A stretch of DNA of 64,000 nucleotides from Lachnospiraceae bacterium (GTDB taxonomy: Bacteria; Bacillota; Clostridia; Lachnospirales; Lachnospiraceae): assembly GCA_017450485.1 (NCBI GenBank), contig JAFSTN010000033.1, positions 62,001-126,000 on the forward strand, written 5' to 3'. The number at the start of each line of letters is the position of its first letter. Position 1 is the first letter of the stretch. Positions 11,456-19,792 of this stretch are shown here, piece by piece. Below the pieces are notes generated by a model. The model made no database searches, had not been told where the DNA came from, and saw only the letters and a list, made by a program, of their open reading frames with translations. The position numbers and the translations under genes are program-made.

Positions 11456-12457
11456 ATGTCGATCTTAAAAATCAATGAACCCAAAGTCGAAAGAAATCTT
11501 ATGTCGTTTCTTCCGGAACACAAGGTAGTGGACTGCACACTCAGAGACGGTGGACTGACAAATGATTTCTATTTTACGGATGAATTTGCCGGTGCTCTGT
11601 ATCAGGCTAACATCAAAGCCGGTGTAGACTATATGGAGTTCGGATACCGTGCATCAAAGGAGATGTTTGATGTCAATAAATTCGGTAAATGGAAGTTTTC
11701 ATCCGATGACGATATCAGAGAGATCATACAGTCTGATAAAGCCGATAATATCAAGCTTTCGATCATGGCCGATGTCGGAAGATGCGATTATCAGAAGGAT
11801 ATCGCTGACAGAGCGAATTCGCCGGTCGATCTTGTCCGTGTGGCAACATATATCAATACGATACCCGCGGCAGTTGCCATGATAGAAGATGCTCATTCAA
11901 AGGGATATGAGACATCCTGTAATATCATGGCGATATCCAAGTCCAATAATGAGGATATCAGAACGGCGGTAGAGCAGGTATGTGCATCAAATGTTGACAT
12001 GATATATGTAGTTGACAGCTATGGATCATTGTATCCCGAGCAGGCCAATCCTTTATGCCAGATGTATGTTGAGATCGCCGAGAGTTATGGCAAAACAGTA
12101 GGAATACATGCTCATAACAATCAGCAGCTTGCTTTTGCAAATACTATAGAAGCAATGAGGACCGGGGTACATTATCTGGATGCAACGGTTTCGAGTCTGG
12201 GAAGGGGCGCAGGTAACTGTCCTCTGGAGATATTGCTCGGATTCCTCAAGAATCCCAAGTATCATATAGACCCTATACTTCTGTTCATAGAGAAGCATAT
12301 CGTGCCCTTACGTGAATCCGGTGTTAAATGGGGATATGATATACCGTATCTTCTTACAGGTATATTGAACCAGCATCCCAGAGCTGCAATCCAGTGCGTA
12401 GAGGCCGGCAGAACAGACTATGAAGAATTCTACATCGAGCTTTCCGACAACTTCTAA
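11456..12457 (+). CDS. DRE-TIM (HMGL-like) aldolase family protein, substrate unknown
   Basis: A 333-residue TIM-barrel protein of the family that includes 4-hydroxy-2-oxovalerate aldolase, HMG-CoA lyase and isopropylmalate synthase. The start of the barrel shows the metal-site DRE-type motif VDCTLRDGGLTND; VDSYGSLYP and the metal-binding HAHNNQQLAFAN follow; LDATVSSLGRGAGNCPLE is near the end. The N-terminal 20 residues are an extra arm, and no homocitrate/LeuA-type C-terminal regulatory domain is present. Relatives are sometimes labelled nucleoid-structuring protein H-NS in databases, which this sequence does not support. Substrate cannot be assigned. A partner acylating aldehyde dehydrogenase, usual for hydroxyoxovalerate aldolase, is not nearby. 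Confidence 0.82.
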   Translation: MSILKINEPKVERNLMSFLPEHKVVDCTLRDGGLTNDFYFTDEFAGALYQANIKAGVDYMEFGYRASKEMFDVNKFGKWKFSSDDDIREIIQSDKADNIKLSIMADVGRCDYQKDIADRANSPVDLVRVATYINTIPAAVAMIEDAHSKGYETSCNIMAISKSNNEDIRTAVEQVCASNVDMIYVVDSYGSLYPEQANPLCQMYVEIAESYGKTVGIHAHNNQQLAFANTIEAMRTGVHYLDATVSSLGRGAGNCPLEILLGFLKNPKYHIDPILLFIEKHIVPLRESGVKWGYDIPYLLTGILNQHPRAAIQCVEAGRTDYEEFYIELSDNF

Positions 12458-13289
12458 AAAGGTCATTAAAGGCGCATGCATCGCGGTGGCGGTGTATGCG
12501 CTTATATTTATTCTGATCAGATTGTTTTGGAACCCGGATAACGAGTTCTGGTATACGGCTTTTAATATGAGACGTATCAAAGGCTATGATTATACGGCTT
12601 TTGATCTGTTCGGACCTTTACATCTTACTGAGCTTGCCATAACGCTTATCGCCTCTGTGATAGCTTATCAACTTTATAAAAGGGCTTCAGAGAATACAAA
12701 AGATCGAGTTCTGATCATTTGGGCGTGGGCGATAGCGCTTGAGGAACTGTTTAAAGACACTGTGATGCTTGCCACAGGGCAGTTTCAATGGGATCACCTG
12801 CCTTTTCATCTGTGCGGAGTGAATATCTTCATTGCACTGTGGTACGCATATGCCCGCAAGGATTATCTGGCTGAGTTTCTGTATGCATTGGGACTTTCGG
12901 GAACCTGGGTAGCACTAATCACGACGTCATGGCAGGCATGTCCTTTACTGAATTTCAGTCATCTTCACTCTGTGTTTTTCCATGCGCTGCTGGCTGTATA
13001 TATAGTTATGATACTGGCAGGGGGATTCAGACCGCACATATGGAATATATGGAAAGTATTTGCGGTAATGCTTTTGACGATGATCCCGGCTGTCATATTC
13101 GACATAGCAGTCGGGACAAACTTCTTTTTCCTGTGCGTAACAGAGAATAACCCGATACTGGAACTGATACATTCTTTATGCGGAAGATTTTATCTCGCAG
13201 GACTTTTTGCGCTGGTTGTGGTCTGTGTATTCATCATGTATATCCCGTGGATCATCAGAGATATCGTATTATATGTAAAATCTCGTTAA
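12420..13289 (+). CDS. YwaF/TMEM164-like integral membrane protein
   Basis: A 289-residue membrane protein with about seven hydrophobic helices and little else. The segment DHLPFHLCGVNIFIA is the hallmark of the YwaF (TIGR02206) family, whose function is not established. The only convincing start, ATG at 12420, lies inside the end of the upstream aldolase-like gene, an overlap of 38 bases in another frame. That implies coupled translation with the aldolase. Its 3' end overlaps the convergent aroC by 21 bases, with no terminator between them. Confidence 0.8.
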   Translation: MKNSTSSFPTTSKKVIKGACIAVAVYALIFILIRLFWNPDNEFWYTAFNMRRIKGYDYTAFDLFGPLHLTELAITLIASVIAYQLYKRASENTKDRVLIIWAWAIALEELFKDTVMLATGQFQWDHLPFHLCGVNIFIALWYAYARKDYLAEFLYALGLSGTWVALITTSWQACPLLNFSHLHSVFFHALLAVYIVMILAGGFRPHIWNIWKVFAVMLLTMIPAVIFDIAVGTNFFFLCVTENNPILELIHSLCGRFYLAGLFALVVVCVFIMYIPWIIRDIVLYVKSR

Positions 13290-14366
13290 CGAATCCATTC
13301 TGGCACTCATATTGGTCATGAGTGCATCGACTATCGTGACGGCACACATGCTTTCGACAACCACTACAGCTCTGGGCACGATGATCGGATCATGGCGTCC
13401 GGCTATGTTTATTGTAGTGTCATTTCCGTCTGCGGTAACTGTTTCCTGTGTTTTGTATATGCTGGGAGTCGGCTTGACGTAGCTTCTGATGATTATATCC
13501 GAGCCGTCTGACATTCCGCCAAGCAGTCCGCCGCTGTGATTGGTTGCTTTGGTTAACCTTTCGTTATTCATCCGGAAAGCATCGTTGTTTTCGGAACCCT
13601 TGGCTTCGGATACGGCGAATCCATCGCCAAACTCCAGCGCTTTAACGGCCCCTATGCTCATTATTGCTTTAGCCAGTCCGGCGCTCAATTTTTCGAAGAC
13701 CGGATCTCCTATACCCGCGGGCATACCCTTGATAACGGTTTCTATGACTCCGCCTGCGGAATCGTTTTCTTCCCTGACTTTTGACAGATAATCCATGGCC
13801 TCGGCATCTGCTTCCTTATCGGGCATGCATGTGGGCAGGACAGTGATCAGCGATCTGTCAAATCTGTCTTTATCGATCGATACGGGGCCTATCTTCAGTG
13901 TATATGAATAAACATCTATCCCCAGTTCCTTAAGGATCTTCTGCGCAACGGCACCGGCGGCAACGCGGCAAAGTGTTTCGCGGCCGGATGATCTGCCACC
14001 TCCGCGATAGTCACGGATCCCGTATTTGGAGTCAAAAGTATAGTCCGCATGTCCCGGTCTGTATATATCTTTTATGGCAGAGTAGTCGGAGGAGTGCTGG
14101 GATGTGTTCCTGACCATAATGGATATGGGACATCCTGTAGTCTTTCCTTCGAAAAGACCGGAGAGTATCTCTGTTTCATCTGATTCTTTGCGCGGAGTGG
14201 AGATAGAAGAACGGCCGGGGGCCCGTCTGTCCATATACGGCTGTATATCAGCTTCGGAGAGTTCAAGCCCGGCGGGAACTCCGTCTATTACGACTCCGAG
14301 AGCCGGTCCGTGGGACTCGCCCCAGGTTGTGATCCTGAATATATTTCCTATAGATGATCCTGCCAT
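13269..14366 (-). CDS. aroC: Chorismate synthase
   Basis: Last step of the shikimate pathway: converts 5-enolpyruvylshikimate-3-phosphate to chorismate using reduced FMN. The 365 residues contain the family signatures GESHGPALGVVIDG at the start, MDRRAPGRSS, the DYRGGGRSSGRETLCRVAAGA block and a late GRHDPIIVPRA segment. The ATG at 14366 has GGGAG seven bases upstream. Expression starts from a perfect TATAAT at 14403-14408 (minus strand) with a palindrome directly upstream, so a dedicated repressor is plausible. The preceding enzyme in the pathway, AroA, is also on the minus strand, 43 kb away. Confidence 0.97.
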   Translation of the reverse strand: MAGSSIGNIFRITTWGESHGPALGVVIDGVPAGLELSEADIQPYMDRRAPGRSSISTPRKESDETEILSGLFEGKTTGCPISIMVRNTSQHSSDYSAIKDIYRPGHADYTFDSKYGIRDYRGGGRSSGRETLCRVAAGAVAQKILKELGIDVYSYTLKIGPVSIDKDRFDRSLITVLPTCMPDKEADAEAMDYLSKVREENDSAGGVIETVIKGMPAGIGDPVFEKLSAGLAKAIMSIGAVKALEFGDGFAVSEAKGSENNDAFRMNNERLTKATNHSGGLLGGMSDGSDIIIRSYVKPTPSIYKTQETVTADGNDTTINIAGRHDPIIVPRAVVVVESMCAVTIVDALMTNMSARMDSLTRFYI

Positions 14367-14402
14367 GATTCGCTCCCTTTTTAAGATGTATTGTCATGAG
14401 CA

Positions 14403-14428
14403 ATTATACCACAACATGTTGTGGATAA
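14403..14428 (-). promoter_or_regulatory. aroC promoter with 16-bp palindrome and DnaA box
   Basis: On the minus strand a perfect extended -10 (TGG then TATAAT, 14403-14408) sits immediately downstream of the perfect palindrome CCACAACATGTTGTGG (14409-14424). The palindrome fills the space where RNA polymerase contacts between -35 and -10. No good -35 box is seen. The minus-strand sequence TTATCCACA (14428 down to 14420) is an exact DnaA-box consensus overlapping the palindrome. Confidence 0.65.
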
Positions 14429-14463
14429 AATAATAATATCAACTATAAATCCCCAACATCTTA

Positions 14464-14492
14464 TTGACGATATATATTTATAAGGATATATT
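14464..14492 (+). promoter_or_regulatory. Promoter for the VanY-type carboxypeptidase gene
   Basis: TTGACG (14464-14469), a 17-base spacer and TATATT (14487-14492) form a strong sigma-A-like promoter in an AT-rich stretch. A start near 14499 leaves a leader of about 25 bases, with no clear Shine-Dalgarno before the ATG at 14525. Confidence 0.65.
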
Positions 14493-14524
14493 TAAATAGA
14501 TGTGTTGTAAATTGGGTTTTTTCG

Positions 14525-15589
14525 ATGAATGTGACGTTTAAGGACAAGGTCCTGAGTTTATACAGGCGTACCATACGCAAGCATAAGCTGCTCAAGATAC
14601 CGATGCTGGTTTTGAGCGTTATTTTGCTGTTCTTAGATCATGTTGCACGCAGGATACAGAGCGGTGCACGAAGATATATAGCTGTTCTTGCTTCAATGAC
14701 ATTCGCATTTGTCAGCTGTTCCTTCAGCTCCGTGATCTGGGGCGAGGGAGAGTATGATTTCACAGCTGATGTAACATCCTATTATTATGAAACCGAAGAA
14801 TCCGCCGCTGCCTTTGCTGTAGAGGACGAAGTTGATACCGAGCTTATCGATGCTGACGACAGCGACGATGATGATCTGATAGACCCTGAGAATATCAAGG
14901 ATATTTCCGAGCTGGATACCGTATCCGGTGCCGATATTATCGGATCAATAGATGATATTGATATTTCGGCAGACGAAGAAATGCCGGTTGATGAGGCTCA
15001 GGATGATCATCCCGACTTTTCCAGAGATGACTGGCAGCTTGTTCTTGTCAATAAGAATCACCCTATAGCCGAAGATTATTCATTTACCCTGGGCACTATC
15101 AAAGGTGCCATGCAGTGCGATGAACGTATTCTTGCAGATCTGTATGCCATGCTGGAAGGCGCTCTGAAGGACGGGGTCAATCTGGTGATTTGTTCACCCT
15201 ACAGAAACGATGACCGCCAGCAGATGCTTTTTGACCGGAAGGTTGATAAATATACAGCTCAGGGTATGAGCTATATGGAAGCGTACAAGACCGCCGCACA
15301 GGCTGTTACGATCCCCGGCTCCAGTGAACATCAGATCGGTCTGGCCATAGATATGGTCAGTGACAGTTATGTATCGCTGAATGAGGGCTTCGGAGATACC
15401 ACGGCCGGGCAGTGGCTGGCCGCTCATTCATATGAGTATGGATTTGTGATCAGATATCCCGAGGGCAAAGAGGATATCACAGGTATAGAGTATGAACCCT
15501 GGCATCTGAGATATGTTGGCAAAAACGCCGCCAAGGTTCTGTATGAAGAGGATTTGACTCTGGAGGAATTCTGGGAGAAATATCTGTAG
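14525..15589 (+). CDS. VanY-family D-alanyl-D-alanine carboxypeptidase (M15B)
   Basis: Extracytoplasmic zinc peptidase expected to trim the terminal D-Ala of peptidoglycan stem peptides. Two hydrophobic stretches (about residues 25-41 and 50-72) anchor the protein. A very acidic linker (about 80-165) follows, and the catalytic domain occupies the last 185 residues. Zinc ligands are clear: SEHQIGLAID with His269 and Asp276, and EPWH with Glu324 and His327. The start has no strong ribosome site. The stop codon is directly followed by the ATG of tgt, so the two genes share a transcript. A vancomycin role is unlikely: no vanRS, vanH, vanA or vanX is nearby, and this family is common in routine cell-wall turnover. 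Confidence 0.9.
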   Translation: MNVTFKDKVLSLYRRTIRKHKLLKIPMLVLSVILLFLDHVARRIQSGARRYIAVLASMTFAFVSCSFSSVIWGEGEYDFTADVTSYYYETEESAAAFAVEDEVDTELIDADDSDDDDLIDPENIKDISELDTVSGADIIGSIDDIDISADEEMPVDEAQDDHPDFSRDDWQLVLVNKNHPIAEDYSFTLGTIKGAMQCDERILADLYAMLEGALKDGVNLVICSPYRNDDRQQMLFDRKVDKYTAQGMSYMEAYKTAAQAVTIPGSSEHQIGLAIDMVSDSYVSLNEGFGDTTAGQWLAAHSYEYGFVIRYPEGKEDITGIEYEPWHLRYVGKNAAKVLYEEDLTLEEFWEKYL

Positions 15590-16726
15590 ATGTACAAGAT
15601 AATCAAAACAGACGGACGTGCCAAACGGGCGGAGTTCACTACGGTACACGGGACCGTACAGACTCCGCTCTTTATGAATGTAGGTACTGTTGCCGCCATT
15701 AAAGGAGCGGTAAGTACAGCAGACCTTAAAACCATCGGAACACAGGTAGAACTGTCGAATACATATCATCTTCACGTAAGAACCGGTGACGAGACGATAA
15801 AGAAGCTTGGCGGTTTACATAAGTTCATGAACTGGGACAGGCCTATATTGACTGATTCCGGCGGCTTTCAGGTTTTTTCGCTTGCTTCGATCAGAAAGAT
15901 CAAAGAAGAAGGCGTTACATTCAATTCGCATATTGACGGACATAAGATATTCATGGGGCCTGAGGAAAGCATGCGAATACAGTCCAATCTCGGCTCCACC
16001 ATAGCCATGGCATTTGATGAGTGCCCTCCGTCCAAGGCGGGGCGTGAGTATGTGAAGCCGTCCGTTGAACGTACTTACAGGTGGCTGCTTCGTTGCATCG
16101 ATGAGATGAAACGTCTCAATTCGCTGGAGGATACCGTTAATCGGGATCAGTTGCTTTTCGGCATAAATCAGGGAGCTGTATATGATGATTTACGTATCGA
16201 GAATGCGCAGATGATCTCTGAGCTTGATCTGCCGGGTTATTCCATAGGCGGATTGGCCGTGGGCGAGACCGCAGAGGAGATGTATCATATCCTGGATGTG
16301 ACCGTTCCTCATCTGCCGCAGGACAAGCCGACTTATCTGATGGGAGTCGGTACCCCCGAGAATATACTTGAAGCGGTCGATCGCGGGGTGGACTTCTTTG
16401 ATTGCGTATATCCGTCGAGAAACGGCCGCCACGGGCATGTATATACGCATTTCGGAAAGATCAACCTGTTTAATGCGCAATACGAGCTTGACGAGAGGCC
16501 GATTGAAGATGACTGCGGATGTCCGGCCTGTGCGGGCGGATACAGCAGAGCCTATATAAGGCATCTGCTTAAGGCTAAGGAGATGCTCGGATTAAGATTC
16601 TGCGTATTGCATAATCTCTACTACTATAATCACCTGATGGAAGAGATCCGTGATGCGATCGATGCAGGCAGATATGCTGAGTTTAAGAAAGAATCCATCG
16701 AAAGATTAAGTGCAGGGGACCAATGA
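15590..16726 (+). CDS. tgt: tRNA-guanine transglycosylase (queuine tRNA-ribosyltransferase)
   Basis: Exchanges guanine 34 in GUN anticodons for the queuosine precursor preQ1. The 378-residue protein shows ILTDSGGFQVFSL with the active-site aspartate, the YLMGVGTPENILEAVDRGVD segment and FDCVYPSRNGRHG with the second catalytic aspartate. The zinc site is in the C-terminal CGCPAC cluster and following VLHNL. The start abuts the preceding stop codon with no spacer. A strong hairpin 85 bases after the stop may end the transcript. No queA or queuosine synthesis genes are in the window. Confidence 0.97.
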   Translation: MYKIIKTDGRAKRAEFTTVHGTVQTPLFMNVGTVAAIKGAVSTADLKTIGTQVELSNTYHLHVRTGDETIKKLGGLHKFMNWDRPILTDSGGFQVFSLASIRKIKEEGVTFNSHIDGHKIFMGPEESMRIQSNLGSTIAMAFDECPPSKAGREYVKPSVERTYRWLLRCIDEMKRLNSLEDTVNRDQLLFGINQGAVYDDLRIENAQMISELDLPGYSIGGLAVGETAEEMYHILDVTVPHLPQDKPTYLMGVGTPENILEAVDRGVDFFDCVYPSRNGRHGHVYTHFGKINLFNAQYELDERPIEDDCGCPACAGGYSRAYIRHLLKAKEMLGLRFCVLHNLYYYNHLMEEIRDAIDAGRYAEFKKESIERLSAGDQ

Positions 16727-16810
16727 ACCGGATTTTTGCGTTTTCAGGATGCTTCTGAAAGGGAAGTGTTCGGGACGGGCTGCATTAACGTGTCTTTTCT
16801 AAAGTTATGA

Positions 16811-16844
16811 GGATCGTGGATCAGGTAGCCCTGATCCACGATTC
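16811..16844. terminator. Bidirectional terminator hairpin between tgt and the Rpn-like gene
   Basis: ATCGTGGATCAGG (16813-16825) pairs perfectly with CCTGATCCACGAT (16830-16842) around the four-base loop TAGC. The stem extends to 15 bp with one G-T pair. It lies between the 3' ends of two convergent genes. The flanks are AT-rich but have no long T-run on either strand, so termination strength is uncertain. Confidence 0.6.
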
Positions 16845-16847
16845 AAT

Positions 16848-17837
16848 TTATACAGATTCCCGGTTCAATAGTGCTTCGAGTTCAGCCACACGCTTTTCAG
16901 CTGCTTCAGCGCGTTTACGTTCACGTTCAGCTTCTGCCAGCGCACGCTCAGTATTTGCACGTTCTTCTTCACGCCCGAGGTTACGTTCTTCCTCACGGAT
17001 CAGACCTTCACGTCTTTCGAATGACATATCGATCGACATCGATTTTTTTAACTCCGCCAGCTCCTTTTCGGCAGCTTCGGCGCGTTTTCGTTCACGTTCG
17101 GTATTGGCACGTTCTTCCTCACGCCCGAGGTTACGTTCCTCCTCGCGGATCAGGCCTTCACGTCTTTCAAATGTCATATCTATGCCCATGTTTTTGATCA
17201 CCTCCGCGCCACGTTCCCGTAGAAATGACTCCAGGATATGGTGTTTAATACAGTATATAATACTGTTCCTGATAGGTTCGTCTATTCCGTCCGCTTTGAA
17301 TTGTCTGACTGTCTCTACGAACTGTGTATATTCATCGAGAACAGCACATCTGCTCAGCAGTTCCTTTCCCTTATCAGGGTTGATGTTGTATATGGTACAG
17401 GTCAGTTCAAGCTCCGGTTCATCAGTAGGCTTTTCATATGATGAAGATAGCTTTATCGTTTCTATGGCAGGTCTGTCGCTTACTCCGTTATAGAATACGG
17501 CGAAGTGAGGTACAGGTATCATGATAGGATGCATACTGTACAGGTCCCTGTTCTTAAGTAATGTCTGCAGGGTAGAAGTGTAATATATCAAAAACCTCAC
17601 TGTCATGTTCGGATTGTAACTTGACTGGTGTTCATAGAAGCTCACATCAGCATTTACAATGAACGAAGCGTCGTTTCGTACAGATATGGATATATCATTT
17701 TCAAGTGTTACGATCTCGATTGCTTCGGGATCATCATATGATGATCCGTTTAATGCATTGTATACCTGCAATGCATAGGATTTGTTCTCCATCAGCATGG
17801 AGAAGACATCGCTCTTGTATTCCCTGTTTTCATTCAT
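16848..17837 (-). CDS. Rpn-family (PD-(D/E)XK-like) protein with repetitive C-terminus
   Basis: A 329-residue protein resembling the Rpn recombination-promoting nuclease/putative transposase group, abundant in Lachnospiraceae in many paralogues. The N-terminal 200 residues hold the conserved segments YKSDVFSMLMENKSYALQVY, SISVRNDASFI, LYEHQSSYNPNM and PVPHFAVFYNG. The Asp, Glu and Gln residues there match a PD-(D/E)XK nuclease core. From about residue 205 the protein is a charged helix made of two nearly identical 50-residue units rich in Arg and Glu. The start at 17837 is chosen because GGGGAGGA stands seven bases upstream; the open frame continues 127 codons further, but that part looks non-coding. 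Whether it is an active nuclease cannot be told from here. Confidence 0.82.
   Translation of the reverse strand: MNENREYKSDVFSMLMENKSYALQVYNALNGSSYDDPEAIEIVTLENDISISVRNDASFIVNADVSFYEHQSSYNPNMTVRFLIYYTSTLQTLLKNRDLYSMHPIMIPVPHFAVFYNGVSDRPAIETIKLSSSYEKPTDEPELELTCTIYNINPDKGKELLSRCAVLDEYTQFVETVRQFKADGIDEPIRNSIIYCIKHHILESFLRERGAEVIKNMGIDMTFERREGLIREEERNLGREEERANTERERKRAEAAEKELAELKKSMSIDMSFERREGLIREEERNLGREEERANTERALAEAERERKRAEAAEKRVAELEALLNRESV
16890..17190 (-). repeat. Tandem 150-bp in-gene duplication
   Basis: Two copies of a 150-bp unit lie end to end in the 3' part of the Rpn-like gene. For example, CACGCCCGAGG occurs at 16970-16980 and again at 17120-17130. Each unit encodes 50 residues (IDM(T/S)FERREGLIREEERN and onward). 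The downstream copy also has an 18-bp insertion encoding ALAEAE. Differences are mostly synonymous, which suggests a fairly recent duplication by slippage or unequal recombination. Confidence 0.85.
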
Positions 17838-18038
17838 ACAGATTCCTCCCCGTGTATCACAGCCTAAACGGGTGTGACAGACTATGGCAGGAACCGCTTT
17901 AAGAATCCTGCCTACAACAGATATGAAAAATGTGAGTAAGCATAGATTCTTAGAATATAAACAGAAATGTTCGATATGATATTCTGAACAATAGAACCAG
18001 TGGGCGTTGACCGGCCATTGGAATTTATGCTTGAGGAG

Positions 18039-18067
18039 AGTATAGCAAAGGGAAAATACAAAAACAA
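18039..18067 (-). promoter_or_regulatory. Promoter of the Rpn-like gene
   Basis: On the minus strand, TTGTTT (18067-18062) is 17 bases from TATACT (18044-18039), with TG in the extended -10 position. A start near 18032 implies a leader of about 195 bases before the ATG at 17837. Confidence 0.5.
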
Positions 18068-18185
18068 TCGGCAGAATAGACAGAAAACAGGTGTAAAAAA
18101 AGCCGAAAGAGGGGTACCGGATTTCTCCGTGTTGAAAATAAAAAGTGGGGAGAGACCATATCCACACTTTAAAACCATAATCTGA

Positions 18186-18214
18186 TTGCGTAAGATAACG
18201 TTTTAAGATACAAT
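18186..18214 (+). promoter_or_regulatory. Promoter of yajC
   Basis: TTGCGT (18186-18191), 17 bases, then TACAAT (18209-18214). The start would fall near 18221, giving a leader of about 30 bases that includes the GGAGG ribosome site before the ATG at 18253. Confidence 0.55.
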
Positions 18215-18252
18215 ACAATTTGTTGTGAAAAACACATTAACGGAGGTTTTAT

Positions 18253-18591
18253 ATGTTTTCAGGAATTCTCTTAAGCGCTGAAGGAGCAACCAATCCTTAC
18301 GGCGGCATCATCATGGTAGTATATGTAGTTCTCATTATCGCTTTTCTGTATTTCTTCATGCTTCGTCCGCAGAAGAACGAGCAGAAGAAAAAGACTGCTA
18401 TGCTCAGTTCTCTCGAGGTGGGCGACAGCGTACTCACTACAGCAGGTTTCTACGGTGTAGTGATCGATGTGGCTGACGATACGGTTATCGTTGAGTTCGG
18501 TAATAACAAGAACTGCCGTATACCGATGCAGAAGTCGGCGATCGTACAGATTGAGAAGCCCGGCCAGGCGACTACTGAAGAAAGCAAGTAA
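18253..18591 (+). CDS. yajC: Preprotein translocase accessory subunit YajC
   Basis: Small membrane protein of the SecDF-YajC accessory complex that assists Sec-dependent export. The 112 residues show one N-terminal membrane helix (about residues 14-36) directly followed by the family motif [14 protein letters not shown] small soluble beta domain with [15 protein letters not shown] and a polar tail complete it. GGAGG precedes the ATG. The usual neighbours tgt, secD and secF are only partly present: tgt lies upstream but is separated by the Rpn-like gene, as if that gene had been inserted into an older tgt-yajC pair. No secDF is in the window. Confidence 0.93.
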   Translation: MFSGILLSAEGATNPYGGIIMVVYVVLIIAFLYFFMLRPQKNEQKKKTAMLSSLEVGDSVLTTAGFYGVVIDVADDTVIVEFGNNKNCRIPMQKSAIVQIEKPGQATTEESK

Positions 18592-18599
18592 GCAAAGTT

Positions 18600-18624
18600 A
18601 CATGCCCGAGTCTCTCGGGCATGT
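18600..18624 (+). terminator. Perfect hairpin between yajC and leuB
   Basis: ACATGCCCGAG (18600-18610) and CTCGGGCATGT (18614-18624) form a perfect 11-bp stem with a three-base loop, starting nine bases after the yajC stop. Only three Ts follow, so it may be a partial terminator or an mRNA processing/stability element before leuB. Confidence 0.6.
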
Positions 18625-18674
18625 TTGATACAGGTATGAAGATTCTCCGATCGGGAATGAGAGGACAGGTCAAT

Positions 18675-19766
18675 ATGAAGAAGAATATCACATGTATACC
18701 CGGTGACGGGATTGGGCCCGAGGTTATAGCCGAGGCAAAGAAGGTTCTTGATGCCGTAGCAGACAAATTCGGTCATGAGTTTGTATATAAGGATGTATTG
18801 ATGGGCGGAGCCAGCATTGATAAATACGGTGTGCCGCTCACGGATGAGACCATAGAGGCGGCCAAAGCCGCCGATGCCGTGCTGATGGGCTCCATCGGCG
18901 GTAATACCAGTACATCACCCTGGTATAAGCTTCCTCCCGAGAAACGGCCTGAAGCAGGTCTTCTGGGTATACGTAAGGCTTTGGGGCTTTTTGCAAACTT
19001 AAGGCCCGCGATGCTGTATCCGGAGCTTAAAGAAGCATGCCCTCTTAAGGAAGCTGTTGCAGACGCCGGATTTGACATGCTAATCATGCGCGAACTGACC
19101 GGCGGCCTGTATTTCGGTGCCCGTTCCACCGAGGAGAAGGGCGGCGAAATGGTTGCGACCGATACGCTTGTATATTCCGAGAGCGAGATCAGACGTGCTG
19201 CGATCAAGGCTTTTGAAGTGGCCATGAAACGACGCAAGTCTGTGATCAGTGTTGATAAGGCCAATGTTCTAGACAGTTCCAGACTTTGGCGCAAAGTAGT
19301 AAATGAAGTGGCGCAGGATTATCCTGAAATCAGGGTTGAACATATGCTCGTGGATAATGCGGCGATGCAGCTTGTAAAGGATCCTGCACAGTTTGACGTG
19401 ATGCTCACGGAGAATATGTTCGGAGATATACTGTCCGATGAAGCGAGCATGATCACCGGTTCGATCGGCATGCTTCCTTCTGCTTCCTTAAATGAGACGA
19501 AGTTCGGTCTTTATGAACCCAGCGGAGGTTCGGCACCCGATATAGCAGGGCAGGGCATAGCCAATCCCATAGCAACGATACTTTCGGCAGCCATGATGCT
19601 CAGATACAGTTTTGATATGGATAAAGAAGCGTATGCTATAGAAGACGCAGTTAAAAAGGTACTAAACGAAGGCTACAGAACAGGCGATATCATGGGACAG
19701 GGCGGCACCGGACTTACCCGGGTCGGTACATCCCAAATGGGTGATCTGATCGCGGAAAGGATCTGA
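18675..19766 (+). CDS. leuB: 3-isopropylmalate dehydrogenase
   Basis: Third step of leucine synthesis: oxidises and decarboxylates 3-isopropylmalate with NAD+. The 363-residue protein has the isopropylmalate/isocitrate dehydrogenase pattern: [10 protein letters not shown] at the start, the substrate loop with [10 protein letters not shown], the [10 protein letters not shown] region, the [15 protein letters not shown] helix and the metal site in [38 protein letters not shown] follows. GAGAGGA upstream supports the ATG at 18675 rather than an in-frame ATG at 18621, which lies just behind the hairpin. leuA and leuCD are not in the window. Confidence 0.97.
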   Translation: MKKNITCIPGDGIGPEVIAEAKKVLDAVADKFGHEFVYKDVLMGGASIDKYGVPLTDETIEAAKAADAVLMGSIGGNTSTSPWYKLPPEKRPEAGLLGIRKALGLFANLRPAMLYPELKEACPLKEAVADAGFDMLIMRELTGGLYFGARSTEEKGGEMVATDTLVYSESEIRRAAIKAFEVAMKRRKSVISVDKANVLDSSRLWRKVVNEVAQDYPEIRVEHMLVDNAAMQLVKDPAQFDVMLTENMFGDILSDEASMITGSIGMLPSASLNETKFGLYEPSGGSAPDIAGQGIANPIATILSAAMMLRYSFDMDKEAYAIEDAVKKVLNEGYRTGDIMGQGGTGLTRVGTSQMGDLIAERI

Positions 19767-19792
19767 AGTATTCCGTGGGAGACTATGAGCAG

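Larger units (their letters stand above)
17838..18252. other. 415-bp divergent intergenic region
   Basis: Separates the minus-strand Rpn-like gene from yajC. It holds one promoter for each direction (described separately). In the minus-strand leader, GGCAGGA (17886-17892 on the plus strand) faces TCCTGCC (17906-17912) and can form a 7-bp hairpin. Short open frames here have no ribosome sites or recognisable products. I see no RNA gene in the rest. Confidence 0.5.

Noticed and set aside
14525..15589. Vancomycin-resistance vanY
   Set aside because: No vanRS, vanHAX or vanS-like genes nearby. The protein fits a general M15B carboxypeptidase.
16871..17493. Plus-strand Arg/Ser-rich open frames opposite the Rpn-like gene
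   Set aside because: They are produced by the repetitive, charged coding sequence on the minus strand and have no start signals.
18592..18674. T-box or leucine attenuator before leuB
   Set aside because: Only one simple hairpin is present; there is no leader peptide with leucine codons and no T-box sequence.
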